Made by a program: the position numbers and the translations under genes. Positions 1 to 8,084 of a stretch of DNA of 64,000 nt are shown here, piece after piece. Below the pieces are notes generated by a model that did not search any database, was not told where the DNA came from, and saw only the letters and a list, made by a program, of their open reading frames with translations. This stretch comes from Nitrospirota bacterium (lineage in GTDB: Bacteria > Nitrospirota > Thermodesulfovibrionia > Thermodesulfovibrionales > UBA6898), in assembly GCA_016217675.1 (NCBI GenBank), contig JACRHC010000010.1, positions 1 to 64,000 on the forward strand, in the 5' to 3' direction. The number at the start of each line of letters is the position of its first letter. Position 1 is the stretch's first letter.

Positions 1-1460
1 ACCAGTATGGCCTTTGCACCAACAGCCCTGGCAAGGAGCATGTCCACATCTTTATCGCCCACAACAAAAGAGCGTTTAAGGTCTATACCATGATCGTTCC
101 GGGCTTTGATCAGCATGCCGGGCTGAGGCTTTCTGCAGGAACAATGGTCATCCGGGTGATGGGGACAGTAATAAAAGGCGTCAAAGCCATATTGGTCCAC
201 AAATATCCGGTTCACCTGTTTCGTAACATCCTCCTGCACCAAGCCGCGTGCAATCCCCGACTGGTTCGATACGCCGATAAGACCGAACCCGTGCTCCTTC
301 AATTTTGACAGGGCCGATATGTCTGAAAAGATCTCCAGGTCCTCCATCCTGCTGAGATAGTGGGCATCCTGGCAGAGCGTGCCGTCGCGATCAAAAAATA
401 CCGCACCCTTTGTGAAAACCAGTTTTCTCAGTGCAGTATAGACCTCCTCTGCGGTGACAAGGTCCATGCAGGCCAAACTGTTTTTGGAGCATTCCCGCTC
501 AAAGCACGGAGAACATGCAATGCTTTTTCTGACCACAATGTCTGTCCTGCCGACAGGACCGGTATGCTCGGGAGAGGTTGAACCAAAGATCGCAACCAAA
601 GGAGTGCCGACAGCGTATCCGATATGCATGGGACCTGAATCGTTCGTGACCAGGACATCGGATTCCGCGATAATGGCCATCAGCTCACGAAGCGCAGTCC
701 TGCCGGAAAGATTCATAAGGGACGCAGGCGTAACAACTGAAGGAGTAATATGCTTAAGAATATCGTCTGCAATCCCCGCCTCCTTCGGTCCGCCAAGGAG
801 CAGAACGCTGCCGTTGAGTTCGGTTATCACCCTGTTTGCAACTTCTGCAAACCTTTCAGGAAGCCATCGTTTGGATGATCCATAGGCTGCACCGGGATTC
901 AGCGCAACAACCGGCCTCCTCAGGCCTTCGAGCAGACGCCTCGCCCTTATCCGTTCTTCAGTAAGCAGAAACAGCCACGGCAGATCAGGTCTGCCATTGA
1001 AACCGGCCTTACTTACCAGATTGAGATAATAGTCAACGTGGTGCAGCTCCCTGGCCCGGGCATCGCATTCAACCGGATCGGTCAGAAGAAGGCGTCTTCC
1101 ATCCCTGCTATACCCGATGCGTCTTTTGATCCTGGCAAGAAAGGCTATCCAGGCAGCGTCAAAGGCGTTCTGAAAGAGTATGGCTGAATCAAACCCATAG
1201 ACTTTCAGCCTGCCTGCGAGCCTGATTTTTCCTGCGAATCCCTGGTATTCATCGGTATAGAGGATGATCTCATCAATATCAGGGTCCATCTCAAAAAGAG
1301 GGGCAACCCAGGGTTTTATCAGAAGGCAGAGCTGCGCGTCAGGAAGCGACCGCTTCAATGCCCTCAAAGCAGGGATAGTCATAACAGCGTCACCGATCCA
1401 GTTAACTCCCCTGACCAGAACTGCGCTGCCTTTTCCTGCCTGTTTATTATCCTTATCCAT
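1..1460 (-). CDS. waaF-gmhB: Heptosyltransferase II fused to heptose-bisphosphate phosphatase (partial)
   Basis: Reading from an ATG at 1460 the frame stays open to the window edge, so the C-terminus is missing. Residues about 13-345 are a GT9 glycosyltransferase of the ADP-heptose:LPS heptosyltransferase type. It starts VLVRGVNWIGDAVMTIPALR and carries the acceptor/ADP-heptose loop NDSGPMHIGYA. From about residue 350 a HAD phosphatase follows (FFDRDGTL, catalytic Asp at about 357, then VSNQSGIARG, a C..H..HHPDDHCSCRKPQPGM zinc loop and VVGDKDVDM). That order matches GmhB, D-glycero-manno-heptose 1,7-bisphosphate phosphatase. One protein would thus both make the ADP-heptose precursor intermediate and transfer heptose to the LPS inner core. 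The DNA across the junction was re-translated by hand and has no stop. The fusion is directly visible; the substrates are inferred from the families. Confidence 0.88.
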   Translation of the reverse strand, partial: MDKDNKQAGKGSAVLVRGVNWIGDAVMTIPALRALKRSLPDAQLCLLIKPWVAPLFEMDPDIDEIILYTDEYQGFAGKIRLAGRLKVYGFDSAILFQNAFDAAWIAFLARIKRRIGYSRDGRRLLLTDPVECDARARELHHVDYYLNLVSKAGFNGRPDLPWLFLLTEERIRARRLLEGLRRPVVALNPGAAYGSSKRWLPERFAEVANRVITELNGSVLLLGGPKEAGIADDILKHITPSVVTPASLMNLSGRTALRELMAIIAESDVLVTNDSGPMHIGYAVGTPLVAIFGSTSPEHTGPVGRTDIVVRKSIACSPCFERECSKNSLACMDLVTAEEVYTALRKLVFTKGAVFFDRDGTLCQDAHYLSRMEDLEIFSDISALSKLKEHGFGLIGVSNQSGIARGLVQEDVTKQVNRIFVDQYGFDAFYYCPHHPDDHCSCRKPQPGMLIKARNDHGIDLKRSFVVGDKDVDMLLARAVGAKAIL

Positions 1461-1565
1461 GCAGAATCTGCATCCTCACTTATTCGGAACGTCCCCTGTT
1501 ATTTGTGCATTGTCCCTGAAAAAACTGTTCTATGATACTATAATTTTCAGATTGGATACATTGCC

Positions 1566-1886
1566 ATGGACAGACTGAACAAAAGAATTATTCTTTCTGG
1601 CGTCGGGGTTTTTGTCTTATTCCTGATCGTCAGCATCGTTCTCTTTCTGCCGTCAGGAGAGGCGTTATTTCACGGGCAGAAATGCATCACCTGCCACAGG
1701 TTCAGGGGACAGGGCGGCATGGCAGGCCCTGATCTTACGGATGTGACAAAAAGGCGGGGCACTGTCTGGATCATGCGTCAGATCAAAAACCCGCAGTCTC
1801 ACAATCCTGAATCGCAGATGCCGGCGTTCGATCATCTCAATTACGTTGAGCTCTGCAGAATCATTTCCTTTCTGAAGTCCCCCTGA
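1566..1886 (+). CDS. Small membrane-anchored c-type cytochrome
   Basis: A 106-residue protein with an N-terminal membrane helix (about residues 9-29) followed by a single haem c site CITCH at about 38-42 and a distal methionine candidate in SQMPAF. This is a class I cytochrome c of the length seen in periplasmic electron carriers. The N-terminal helix is not followed by a convincing signal peptidase site, so it is likely membrane-tethered and faces the periplasm. A TATAAT box at 1539-1544 lies 21 bases before the ATG. No clear Shine-Dalgarno is present. It stands alone between a divergent LPS gene and a convergent hydrolase, so its redox partner cannot be read from context. Confidence 0.85.
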   Translation: MDRLNKRIILSGVGVFVLFLIVSIVLFLPSGEALFHGQKCITCHRFRGQGGMAGPDLTDVTKRRGTVWIMRQIKNPQSHNPESQMPAFDHLNYVELCRIISFLKSP

Positions 1887-1893
1887 AAATTCC

Positions 1894-2739
1894 TCAGAAA
1901 TACTTTGAGATAAACTGCTGCAGGCCGTTGATATACAGATCGCCGGACTGGAGAAACCCTTCATTATGGTCTCCGTGCAGCTTCAGGAACTCCTTCGGTC
2001 CGTCTGCCGCTTCGAAGAGCCTCACGCCCTGTTCATACGGAATGACTTCGTCATCAGGGCTGTGAATAAAGAGCTTGGGCAGCGCAAGGCTGCTGACCTT
2101 GTCTATGGTCGCATAATGAAAACGCGTGATAAGGCTGACAGGCATATAGGGATAATATTTCCTGCCAAGATCAGGGATTGACGTAAACCCTGACTCAATA
2201 ATCAAAGCCCCTGCCCTTCTCCTCATCGCAAGCTCTGCCGCCACCGCACTGCCGAGAGACCTGCCGAAGATCACGATGCGTGCCGGATCGATCCCTTTGT
2301 CCTTAACCAGAAAATTCCAGGCAGCCTCTGCATCAAGATAGGTGCCCTTCTCAGCAGGCGCCCCTTCGCTTCTTCCATATCCCCGGTAATCAAAAATGAG
2401 CACGCTCAGACCAAGGTCATGAAAGATCCTGATCGAATCAAGGCGGTGAGAAATATTTCCGCCATTGCCATGACAGAAGAGCAGGACAGCCTTTGCATCT
2501 GGAGCAGGTATATGCCATGCGGCGATGCTCAGACCATCCGTTGTCTTAAGTCTGACCTCTTCAAAAGAAAGACCTATAGAGGCAGGAGTTCTCTCAATAT
2601 CTCTTGTCGGAAAATAGAGCATATTGGGCTGCCGTACATAAACAAAAGCGATCAGGCCAAGATAACCAAGGCCAAGACCGATGATAATTGTGATAAGCAT
2701 ACGTTTCAGGCCAGGCAGCCTGTTACTCTGAACAGCCAT
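1894..2739 (-). CDS. Membrane-anchored alpha/beta hydrolase
   Basis: A 281-residue alpha/beta hydrolase of the COG1073/ABHD13-17 type. An N-terminal hydrophobic helix (about 14-34) anchors it in the membrane. The core shows the oxyanion segment HGNGGN, the nucleophile elbow GRSLGSA (Ser about 157), an acid in SPDDEV and the catalytic His in HGDHNEG. These motifs support a serine esterase or acyl hydrolase; the substrate is unknown. It is the last gene of a minus-strand run behind the VOC protein, with a gap of 22 bases, and is probably co-transcribed with the 2-oxoacid oxidoreductase genes. It converges on the cytochrome gene. Confidence 0.85.
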   Translation of the reverse strand: MAVQSNRLPGLKRMLITIIIGLGLGYLGLIAFVYVRQPNMLYFPTRDIERTPASIGLSFEEVRLKTTDGLSIAAWHIPAPDAKAVLLFCHGNGGNISHRLDSIRIFHDLGLSVLIFDYRGYGRSEGAPAEKGTYLDAEAAWNFLVKDKGIDPARIVIFGRSLGSAVAAELAMRRRAGALIIESGFTSIPDLGRKYYPYMPVSLITRFHYATIDKVSSLALPKLFIHSPDDEVIPYEQGVRLFEAADGPKEFLKLHGDHNEGFLQSGDLYINGLQQFISKYF

Positions 2740-2761
2740 GATCAGGGACCCGGAGCATGGA

Positions 2762-3355
2762 TTATTTCTTCAATCCCTTAAAATAGCGGACTCCCTCTCC
2801 GGGATAGATTCTGCGTTCCGTCGCCAGCGTTGGTCTCACTACAGCCGGCCAGACATCTGCATTCTGATCAGCACCCTCCTGCGCAATCTCGGTCGGCCCG
2901 GGGTCAGTGATTACCGGCGATTTTCTGATATCAATATCCCTGACATTACAACTGAATTCTATGGGGATGCCGTTAGGGTCAAAGGAGTATAGGGAATGGA
3001 TGAACCCGTGGTCAATCACCTCTGAGACCCAGAACCCTGCGGCATCAATCCTGTCTTTCAAGACCCAAAGATCATCATCAGTCTCCACGCCGAATGCTAC
3101 ATGATCAAAAACAAAAGGACCCGAGACCATTTGTCCATGCTCCTTCTCTTGTACCGGCCTCACTGATGGCCACTCAAAAAAGGCAATGGCGCAGGTATCT
3201 GATATTTCGAAGAAATAGTGCCTGTATCCCAACTGGCCGAGACCGGCAACAAGCCGCATGCCAAGCAGGTCGCGCCAGAAACGGATGGTGCTGTCCATGT
3301 CACCCGTTGCCATGGCAAGGTGGTTGACACCGTTAAAGGTGACCCCTGACATCAA
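2762..3355 (-). CDS. VOC-family (glyoxalase-fold) protein
   Basis: A 197-residue protein with two beta-alpha-beta-beta-beta modules of the vicinal oxygen chelate superfamily. The first starts NHLAMATGDMDSTIRFWRD and the second starts FDHVAFGVETDDD, ending in an IEFSC strand. The His and Glu positions expected for a metal site are present (His in NHLA, His in FDHVA, Glu in IEFS). The family includes dioxygenases, epimerases and resistance proteins, so the activity is not assignable. Its ATG overlaps the stop of the upstream oxidoreductase beta gene by four bases (ATGA), a sign of translational coupling and perhaps of functional linkage. A second Met directly follows the first, so the start could be one codon later. 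Confidence 0.82.
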   Translation of the reverse strand: MMSGVTFNGVNHLAMATGDMDSTIRFWRDLLGMRLVAGLGQLGYRHYFFEISDTCAIAFFEWPSVRPVQEKEHGQMVSGPFVFDHVAFGVETDDDLWVLKDRIDAAGFWVSEVIDHGFIHSLYSFDPNGIPIEFSCNVRDIDIRKSPVITDPGPTEIAQEGADQNADVWPAVVRPTLATERRIYPGEGVRYFKGLKK

Positions 3356-4203
3356 TAAAACTCTTTAAGCAAGCCGCCTAATTTACTAATATCATGAGAC
3401 TGCCTGACAAGAGGCATGTCATGAATAACCGGAATCCTCTCTTCAAGTGACAGGCGGCTGTTCCTATAAATTATCCCGATCGGAATCCTGTCACCCCATT
3501 GCAGGGCGCGTTCAAATGCCTTTACCCTGTCCGTGGGGTCATATTCAGGTTCAATGCGGTAGACCCGCTGTTTGTACCATTCATAGGTGTTGATTTTATT
3601 AAAAGAAATGCAGGGCTGCAGGATATCGACAAGAGAAAATCCCTTATGATTGACCGCCTCCTTAATGATTGCTTTGAGATGCTCCTGGTCCCCGGAAAAA
3701 CTGCGGGCAACAAAGCTGCAGTCCAGCGCTACTGCCAATGCCATGGGGTTCAACTGCTCTGATAAGACGCCAAAGGGCATATTTTTTGTCACCGTGCCTT
3801 CATGGGTTGTGGGCGATGCCTGACCCTTGGTAAGGCCGTACACCTGATTGTCATGAACGAAAAGTTTAACATTCACATTTTTTCTCATCGCATGCATCAG
3901 GTGATTGCCGCCCTCTCCATAGCAGTCGCCATCCCCTGCAACAGCGAATACCGGCATCTCATGGTTCACCAGCCTGATCCCGGTGGCAACAGGAAGAGTC
4001 CGCCCATGAAGGCCATTAAAGGTATTGCATTTGAGATAGTGAGGGAACTTGCCGGCCTGGCCTATGCCCGAGACGATCGTGAACTGATGGGGAGCAAGTC
4101 CGAGTTCAACGACTGCATCCTTAAAAGACTTGAGGATAGCGAAATTGCCGCATCCTGGACACCATGCCGGCGTCTGCCCTTTATAATCATCCAATGTGGC
4201 CAT
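3352..4203 (-). CDS. 2-oxoacid:ferredoxin oxidoreductase, beta subunit (KorB-like)
   Basis: A 283-residue TPP-binding subunit. The N-terminal WCPGCGNF gives two cluster cysteines, KCNTFNGLHGR and a late PCISF supply the others, and the TPP/Mg motif GDGDCYGEGGNHL is intact. With the alpha subunit it would oxidatively decarboxylate a 2-oxoacid to an acyl-CoA and reduce ferredoxin, or run the reverse carboxylation, in the cytoplasm. The length is typical for two-subunit KorAB/PorAB-type enzymes. Which 2-oxoacid is used cannot be decided by eye. The start overlaps the alpha gene by 17 bases and the stop overlaps the VOC gene by four, so the three form a tight operon. Confidence 0.9.
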   Translation of the reverse strand: MATLDDYKGQTPAWCPGCGNFAILKSFKDAVVELGLAPHQFTIVSGIGQAGKFPHYLKCNTFNGLHGRTLPVATGIRLVNHEMPVFAVAGDGDCYGEGGNHLMHAMRKNVNVKLFVHDNQVYGLTKGQASPTTHEGTVTKNMPFGVLSEQLNPMALAVALDCSFVARSFSGDQEHLKAIIKEAVNHKGFSLVDILQPCISFNKINTYEWYKQRVYRIEPEYDPTDRVKAFERALQWGDRIPIGIIYRNSRLSLEERIPVIHDMPLVRQSHDISKLGGLLKEFY

Positions 4204-5935
4204 GCAGTTCTCCTAACAGGTCTTCTACGGTAAAAGGCCTTCCATCATATCTGTTTATCCTGACAGCAAACTCAAATCCGGTCTCGGCCTTCATAAGTCG
4301 TGCAAACTGACCTGTTGCATTGTTCTCGATGCATATTGCCTTCTTTGCTCTTCCGAGCAGCGCAAGGAAATCAAACTCTTCAGTGCCGGGAAACGGGAAT
4401 ATCTCACTGAAATGAAGCATCGCTATACCCCCCCTCATCCCCCCCTTACCAAGGGGGGGATGAGGGGGTGACAGCGCATCAACTGCCTCTTTAATCACGC
4501 CATAGGTCGATCCCCATCCCACAAGCACGATCTCAGGACCTGCGTCGCCATAAAAAAGCGGTGGTTTGATCTCTTTTTGGATCAGGGGAAATTTTCTGAA
4601 CAGCCTCTTTTCGACCATTCTCTTTCGCGTCTCTGCATCCTCTATGATATGGCCGTCTTCATTATGCTCATCGCTGTCTGTGACGACAACGTGCCTTGAC
4701 TCCCCCGGCACTGCCATAGGTGAAACCCCGGTCTCGGCATAGGCATGTCTTTTATAATCTGTAAGTCCATTGAGGCTGTCAGCCCTCAGCCGATAGTCAG
4801 TGTATACCAGTTGATTCATATCAAACCCTGCATGGGTCCATTGAGAGTCAGCGAGGTACTGGTCAAAGATAACAAATGCAGGCACCTGATATTTTTCCGA
4901 AAGTTCAAATGCCTTATTCGTAAGATACAAGGCCTGCTCAGGGTCGCCAGGCGCAAAGATGATCCTCGGGAATTCGCCATGTGCCGTGTACAGAGCGAAC
5001 TGGAGTTCTGCCTGCTCTGTCCGTGTAGGAAAGCCTGTTGCAGGGCCGGGTCTCTGGCCAAGGCCTATAACGATCGGCGTTTCGGTCATGGCTGCAAGCG
5101 AGAGGCCTTCGACCATCAGCGCAAACCCGCCGCCTGAAGTTGCGGTCATGGCCCTCACACCCGCAAAAGACGCACCGAGCGCCATATTGATGGCAGCGAT
5201 CTCGTCCTCTGCCTGCTCGACAACAATGCCGAATTCCTCTGCCTTGCCTGCCAGATAGTTCATGATGCCGGTTGAGGGCGTCATCGGATAAGCCGCGAAA
5301 AACTTGCAGCCTGAAGCCAAGGCGCCAAGCCCGATTGCGTCGATGCCTGCAATGAGCATCTTCGGTTCTGCCCTGACTGCCGAGGGAAATGAGCAGTCAA
5401 CACACTCTTTGACCGCAAAATCATAGCCCGCAGAAGCAGCCGAGACATTTGCCTTTATCACATCTTCTCCCTTTTTCTGAAAGGTGTCAGAAATGATGTT
5501 AAGGAGAATTCCCATGTCCATGCCGAGCATGCCCAATACAGCCCCTGTGGCGACTGTGTTGGCCATAATCCTGCTGCCGCCGTGCTCTAGGGAAAGGGCA
5601 GTGAAGGGTATATCAAGAAATTTCGGACCTTCGAACTTCTGTTTCAGCGCCCCGGAGTCATATATGATCCGGCCCTGCTCCACAACATAAGCTGCATCCT
5701 TGTCCATACCGTCGCGATCAAAGGCAACAAGGATATCGATCCGGTCGCGTGCAGCTGTCAGAGGTCTGTCTGCAACACGAACCTGATAGAAGTTATGGCC
5801 TCCCCGGATGCGGGACTCATAATCCTGGTGGGTAAATACGTGGTACCCAGTCCTGGCAAAGACTTTGGAAAGTGCATCGCCGACTGTCTGAATTCCCTGA
5901 CCTGCCTCTCCGCAGATGCGGATAGAATAATCCAC
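4187..5935 (-). CDS. 2-oxoacid:ferredoxin oxidoreductase, fused gamma-alpha subunit (KorA-like)
   Basis: A 582-residue protein. Residues 1-185 are the gamma domain (GEAGQGIQTVGDALSK) and about 190-582 the alpha/pyrimidine-binding and transketolase-like domains (GGGFALMVEGLSLA, TETPIVIGLGQRPG). This gamma-alpha fusion is the usual form of KorA-type subunits and pairs with the beta subunit immediately downstream. A stretch near residue 490-505, reading SPPHPPLGKGGMRGG, is translated from a perfect 17-bp palindrome at 4431-4467. It interrupts the region between EAVDALS and IAMLHFSE without breaking the frame. It is probably an inserted repeat tolerated as a surface loop. The ferritin-like gene lies 5 bases upstream and is likely in the same transcript. 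Confidence 0.9.
   Translation of the reverse strand: MDYSIRICGEAGQGIQTVGDALSKVFARTGYHVFTHQDYESRIRGGHNFYQVRVADRPLTAARDRIDILVAFDRDGMDKDAAYVVEQGRIIYDSGALKQKFEGPKFLDIPFTALSLEHGGSRIMANTVATGAVLGMLGMDMGILLNIISDTFQKKGEDVIKANVSAASAGYDFAVKECVDCSFPSAVRAEPKMLIAGIDAIGLGALASGCKFFAAYPMTPSTGIMNYLAGKAEEFGIVVEQAEDEIAAINMALGASFAGVRAMTATSGGGFALMVEGLSLAAMTETPIVIGLGQRPGPATGFPTRTEQAELQFALYTAHGEFPRIIFAPGDPEQALYLTNKAFELSEKYQVPAFVIFDQYLADSQWTHAGFDMNQLVYTDYRLRADSLNGLTDYKRHAYAETGVSPMAVPGESRHVVVTDSDEHNEDGHIIEDAETRKRMVEKRLFRKFPLIQKEIKPPLFYGDAGPEIVLVGWGSTYGVIKEAVDALSPPHPPLGKGGMRGGIAMLHFSEIFPFPGTEEFDFLALLGRAKKAICIENNATGQFARLMKAETGFEFAVRINRYDGRPFTVEDLLGELHGHIG
4431..4467. repeat. Perfect palindromic repeat inside the korA-like gene
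   Basis: Two 17-base arms (CCCCTCATCCCCCCCTT and its exact complement) flank a 3-base loop ACC. They lie in frame within the 2-oxoacid oxidoreductase alpha gene and encode the Pro/Gly-rich PPLGKGG peptide. Related G/C palindromes occur at 34551-34600 and within 47207-47352. A short dispersed element that can insert in coding DNA is the simplest reading. Confidence 0.8.
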
Positions 5936-5940
5936 GGCGA

Positions 5941-6417
5941 TTACGTCAACCTGGCGAGACCCATCTCAAACTTGCTGAGCCAGATGATATGACTGCGCTC
6001 TTCATCAATAATCGCATCGATCGTCTTTTTATCGGCGACATGATTCCTTATCTCATAGAAATAGAGCAGCGTTTCCTTCTCAAAACCGATGGCAAACTTA
6101 ACCGCGCCAGCCACGGTATCGACATGATCGAGTGCCGGCAGCGATTTATTTTTCCCTAAAAAAAATTCGGACTCAACGATGGCCCTCATATACTGGGCAA
6201 CTTCCTCGCCGTTTTCGATAGTTGTGTCCTTCACTGTTTCCTTCAGTTCGGAAAACCTCTTTTCATGCAGGACTTCCTTGTCCGCAAGAAACGTAAAAAG
6301 CTCCGCGAGTTCCTTTGATTCCTTAAATTTTCCGGCCATAGACGTATAAAACTGATAACCCAGCTTTTCGGTCTGTACCGCCTGCTCAACACCCTCAACT
6401 ACTGAAAATTGTTCCAT
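5941..6417 (-). CDS. Ferritin-like (rubrerythrin-family) di-iron protein
   Basis: A 158-residue all-helical protein with paired Glu/ExxH motifs of the ferritin-like superfamily: EKLGYQFYTSMA, then DKEVLHEKRF, then FEKETLLYFYE, then DEERSHIIWL. There is no C-terminal rubredoxin domain, so it is the short rubrerythrin type. The fold usually houses a di-iron centre used in peroxide reduction or iron handling. Its position directly upstream of an oxygen-sensitive 2-oxoacid:ferredoxin oxidoreductase, with a 5-base gap, suggests protection of that enzyme or an electron-transfer link. That role is inferred from context only. Confidence 0.85.
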   Translation of the reverse strand: MEQFSVVEGVEQAVQTEKLGYQFYTSMAGKFKESKELAELFTFLADKEVLHEKRFSELKETVKDTTIENGEEVAQYMRAIVESEFFLGKNKSLPALDHVDTVAGAVKFAIGFEKETLLYFYEIRNHVADKKTIDAIIDEERSHIIWLSKFEMGLARLT

Positions 6418-6463
6418 ATTTCCTCCATAAAAAGGTCATTAATCGCGCTGCCGGTAAACTGAT

Positions 6464-6820
6464 TTAGATTACCCGATTTATATCCTCAATATCTATAGTG
6501 CCATGGTCAAGGCAATGCCCCAGACAGAGGAACCCTCCGCATGGCTTCAGGGCCTCACGAACCGCATCCCCCCGCTTCCATTCGGCAAAGTCACAATCCT
6601 GTTCAAAAAAAGGACAGGTCCTGCAGACTGCCTGAAAAAGATCGTCCTCTGTCTCAAAGCTCACCACAATCCTGTCTGTCCTGACAGGAACTTTTTTGCC
6701 TTCCTCAAAAAGGTTCTTAAAGATTACGGACCCCTTGCAGCCAGGCTCTTCATCCTTCCCCGGCTTATAAAAAGAACAATACGGCGCACAAAGCAGTTCC
6801 TCAAGTTCTTCCTTTGTCAT
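6464..6820 (-). CDS. Small Cys-rich protein, probable metal or FeS binding
   Basis: A 118-residue protein not assigned to a named family. It has a CAPYC pair near the N-terminus, a CRTCPFFEQDC cluster near the middle and a C-terminal KPCGGFLCLGHCLDH cluster. At least ten cysteines in a soluble, acidic protein without a signal peptide point to an Fe-S or zinc site in the cytoplasm. It is read divergently from the radical SAM gene, with only 43 bases between the two starts. It lies 46 bases upstream of the ferritin-like gene on the same strand. It might belong to either neighbour functionally: a redox partner or accessory for the radical SAM enzyme, or the first gene of the oxidoreductase operon. 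Confidence 0.7.
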   Translation of the reverse strand: MTKEELEELLCAPYCSFYKPGKDEEPGCKGSVIFKNLFEEGKKVPVRTDRIVVSFETEDDLFQAVCRTCPFFEQDCDFAEWKRGDAVREALKPCGGFLCLGHCLDHGTIDIEDINRVI

Positions 6821-6830
6821 ATGCTACATC

Positions 6831-6858
6831 TTATCAGAAACAGGGCTTGTTGTATAAT
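6831..6858 (+). promoter_or_regulatory. Putative promoter of the radical SAM/peptide unit, possibly leaderless
   Basis: TTATCA at 6831-6836 and a perfect TATAAT at 6853-6858 are separated by 16 bases. The -10 box ends only five bases before the ATG of the radical SAM gene and no usable Shine-Dalgarno lies between, so transcription would start at about the initiator codon. Confidence 0.45.
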
Positions 6859-6863
6859 GAGGA

Positions 6864-8042
6864 ATGCGCTATTACCTGTCACCGCATGTCTGCCTGAAGC
6901 GGCTTGAAACGCCCTCAGTATACCATCTGAAAACAGACGAGCTCTATGAACTCGACGAGAGCTCCTTCTCTTTTCTCAAAACGTGTTCTGCTGCTGATGG
7001 ATGCCTCCCTGCCCAAGAGGAATTCATGCATTACTGCGTTCAGGAGGGCATTTTTGTCAGCGAATATAATGCGATTCAGCGGCCGCCTGTCATGAAAGCC
7101 CCTGAACCGTCTCTCCGCTATCTTGAACTCCAGATCACAGACCGGTGCAATCTGCGTTGTAAACATTGCTACATTGCTCCCCTCTCGTCTGAACGATCCG
7201 GGGAGGGCCCTGTTCCTGAGGTTTTTCACGAACTCTCTGTAGATCAGATCAGAACCATTCTCCGTGAGTTCGAAGAACTCCAGGGTTTGCGTGTCATGAT
7301 CACCGGCGGCGAACCCCTGCTGCATAAAGATTTTACGGCGATCAACACTATGCTGCCTGATTTTCTGATACGCAAGGTGCTTTTTTCAAACGGCCTCCTC
7401 CTGAACCGGGGGCTTCTGAGAGGGCTTCATCTGGATGAGATTCAGATCAGCATTGACGGTCTTGAACAGGCACATGACATTATAAGGGGCGCCGGGACCT
7501 TTGCAAGGTCTATGGATAGCATTCGTCTCTGTCTTGAGATGGGCTATGAGGTCTCAATATCCACCATGGTCCATGCCGATAACCTCGATGATTTCGACGA
7601 GATGGAAACGCTCTTCAGAAAAATGGGGATCAGGGACTGGACCGTTGATGTGCCCTGCATTTCAGGAAGGCTTTTGGAAAATGAAAAATCCCAGGTCCCT
7701 CCCCAAACAGGCGGTAAATATCTTGCCTATGGATTTGGGGAAGGTCTTCATGGCGGCGGCGAAGGTTTCGGCTGCGGCCTTCATCTGATGTCGGTCATGG
7801 CTGACGGGAAGATATCAAAATGCACTTTTTATGCAGACAAATCTGTCGGCACCGTGCATGACGGTCTCGGTACATGCTGGCGGAAGATCACGCCGGTTCG
7901 GCTGAGAGACCTTACATGCGATTGCGCATATCTCGCTGCATGCAGGGGAGGCTGCAGATACCGCGCAGAGATGCTTGGCGATGCCTGCGGAAAAGACCTT
8001 TACAGGTGTGCGCTCTATGATATAATGAAAACAGAAAAGTGA
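6864..8042 (+). CDS. Radical SAM/SPASM peptide maturase with RRE-like N-terminus
   Basis: A 392-residue protein. Residues 1-70 resemble a PqqD-type RiPP recognition element (CLKRLETPSVYHLKTDELYE, then ELDESSFSFL). At about residue 93 the radical SAM motif CNLRCKHCY (CxxxCxxC) binds the AdoMet cluster, followed by the MITGGEPLL motif. The C-terminus is a SPASM domain for auxiliary clusters: CGLH, SKCTFY, then CDCAYLAACRGGC and a last Cys in YRCALYD. The CxC at the start of the SPASM core is tighter than the usual CxxC. Such enzymes crosslink small Cys-containing peptides (sactipeptide, ranthipeptide, mycofactocin-like chemistry). A 20-residue Cys peptide gene starts 42 bases downstream, followed by a terminator, giving a self-contained maturase-substrate unit. 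The exact subfamily is not recognised. Confidence 0.9.
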   Translation: MRYYLSPHVCLKRLETPSVYHLKTDELYELDESSFSFLKTCSAADGCLPAQEEFMHYCVQEGIFVSEYNAIQRPPVMKAPEPSLRYLELQITDRCNLRCKHCYIAPLSSERSGEGPVPEVFHELSVDQIRTILREFEELQGLRVMITGGEPLLHKDFTAINTMLPDFLIRKVLFSNGLLLNRGLLRGLHLDEIQISIDGLEQAHDIIRGAGTFARSMDSIRLCLEMGYEVSISTMVHADNLDDFDEMETLFRKMGIRDWTVDVPCISGRLLENEKSQVPPQTGGKYLAYGFGEGLHGGGEGFGCGLHLMSVMADGKISKCTFYADKSVGTVHDGLGTCWRKITPVRLRDLTCDCAYLAACRGGCRYRAEMLGDACGKDLYRCALYDIMKTEK

Positions 8043-8061
8043 TCGGGCACGAAGCCCAATC
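8041..8061 (+). other. Small hairpin between maturase and peptide genes
   Basis: GATCGGGC at 8041-8048 and GCCCAATC at 8054-8061 pair with one C-A mismatch around a 5-base loop. It overlaps the maturase stop codon and precedes the peptide's ribosome site. It could stabilise or separate the peptide message from the maturase message; that is inference. Confidence 0.4.
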
Positions 8062-8084
8062 TTTGCACAAAGGAGGTGTGAAGC

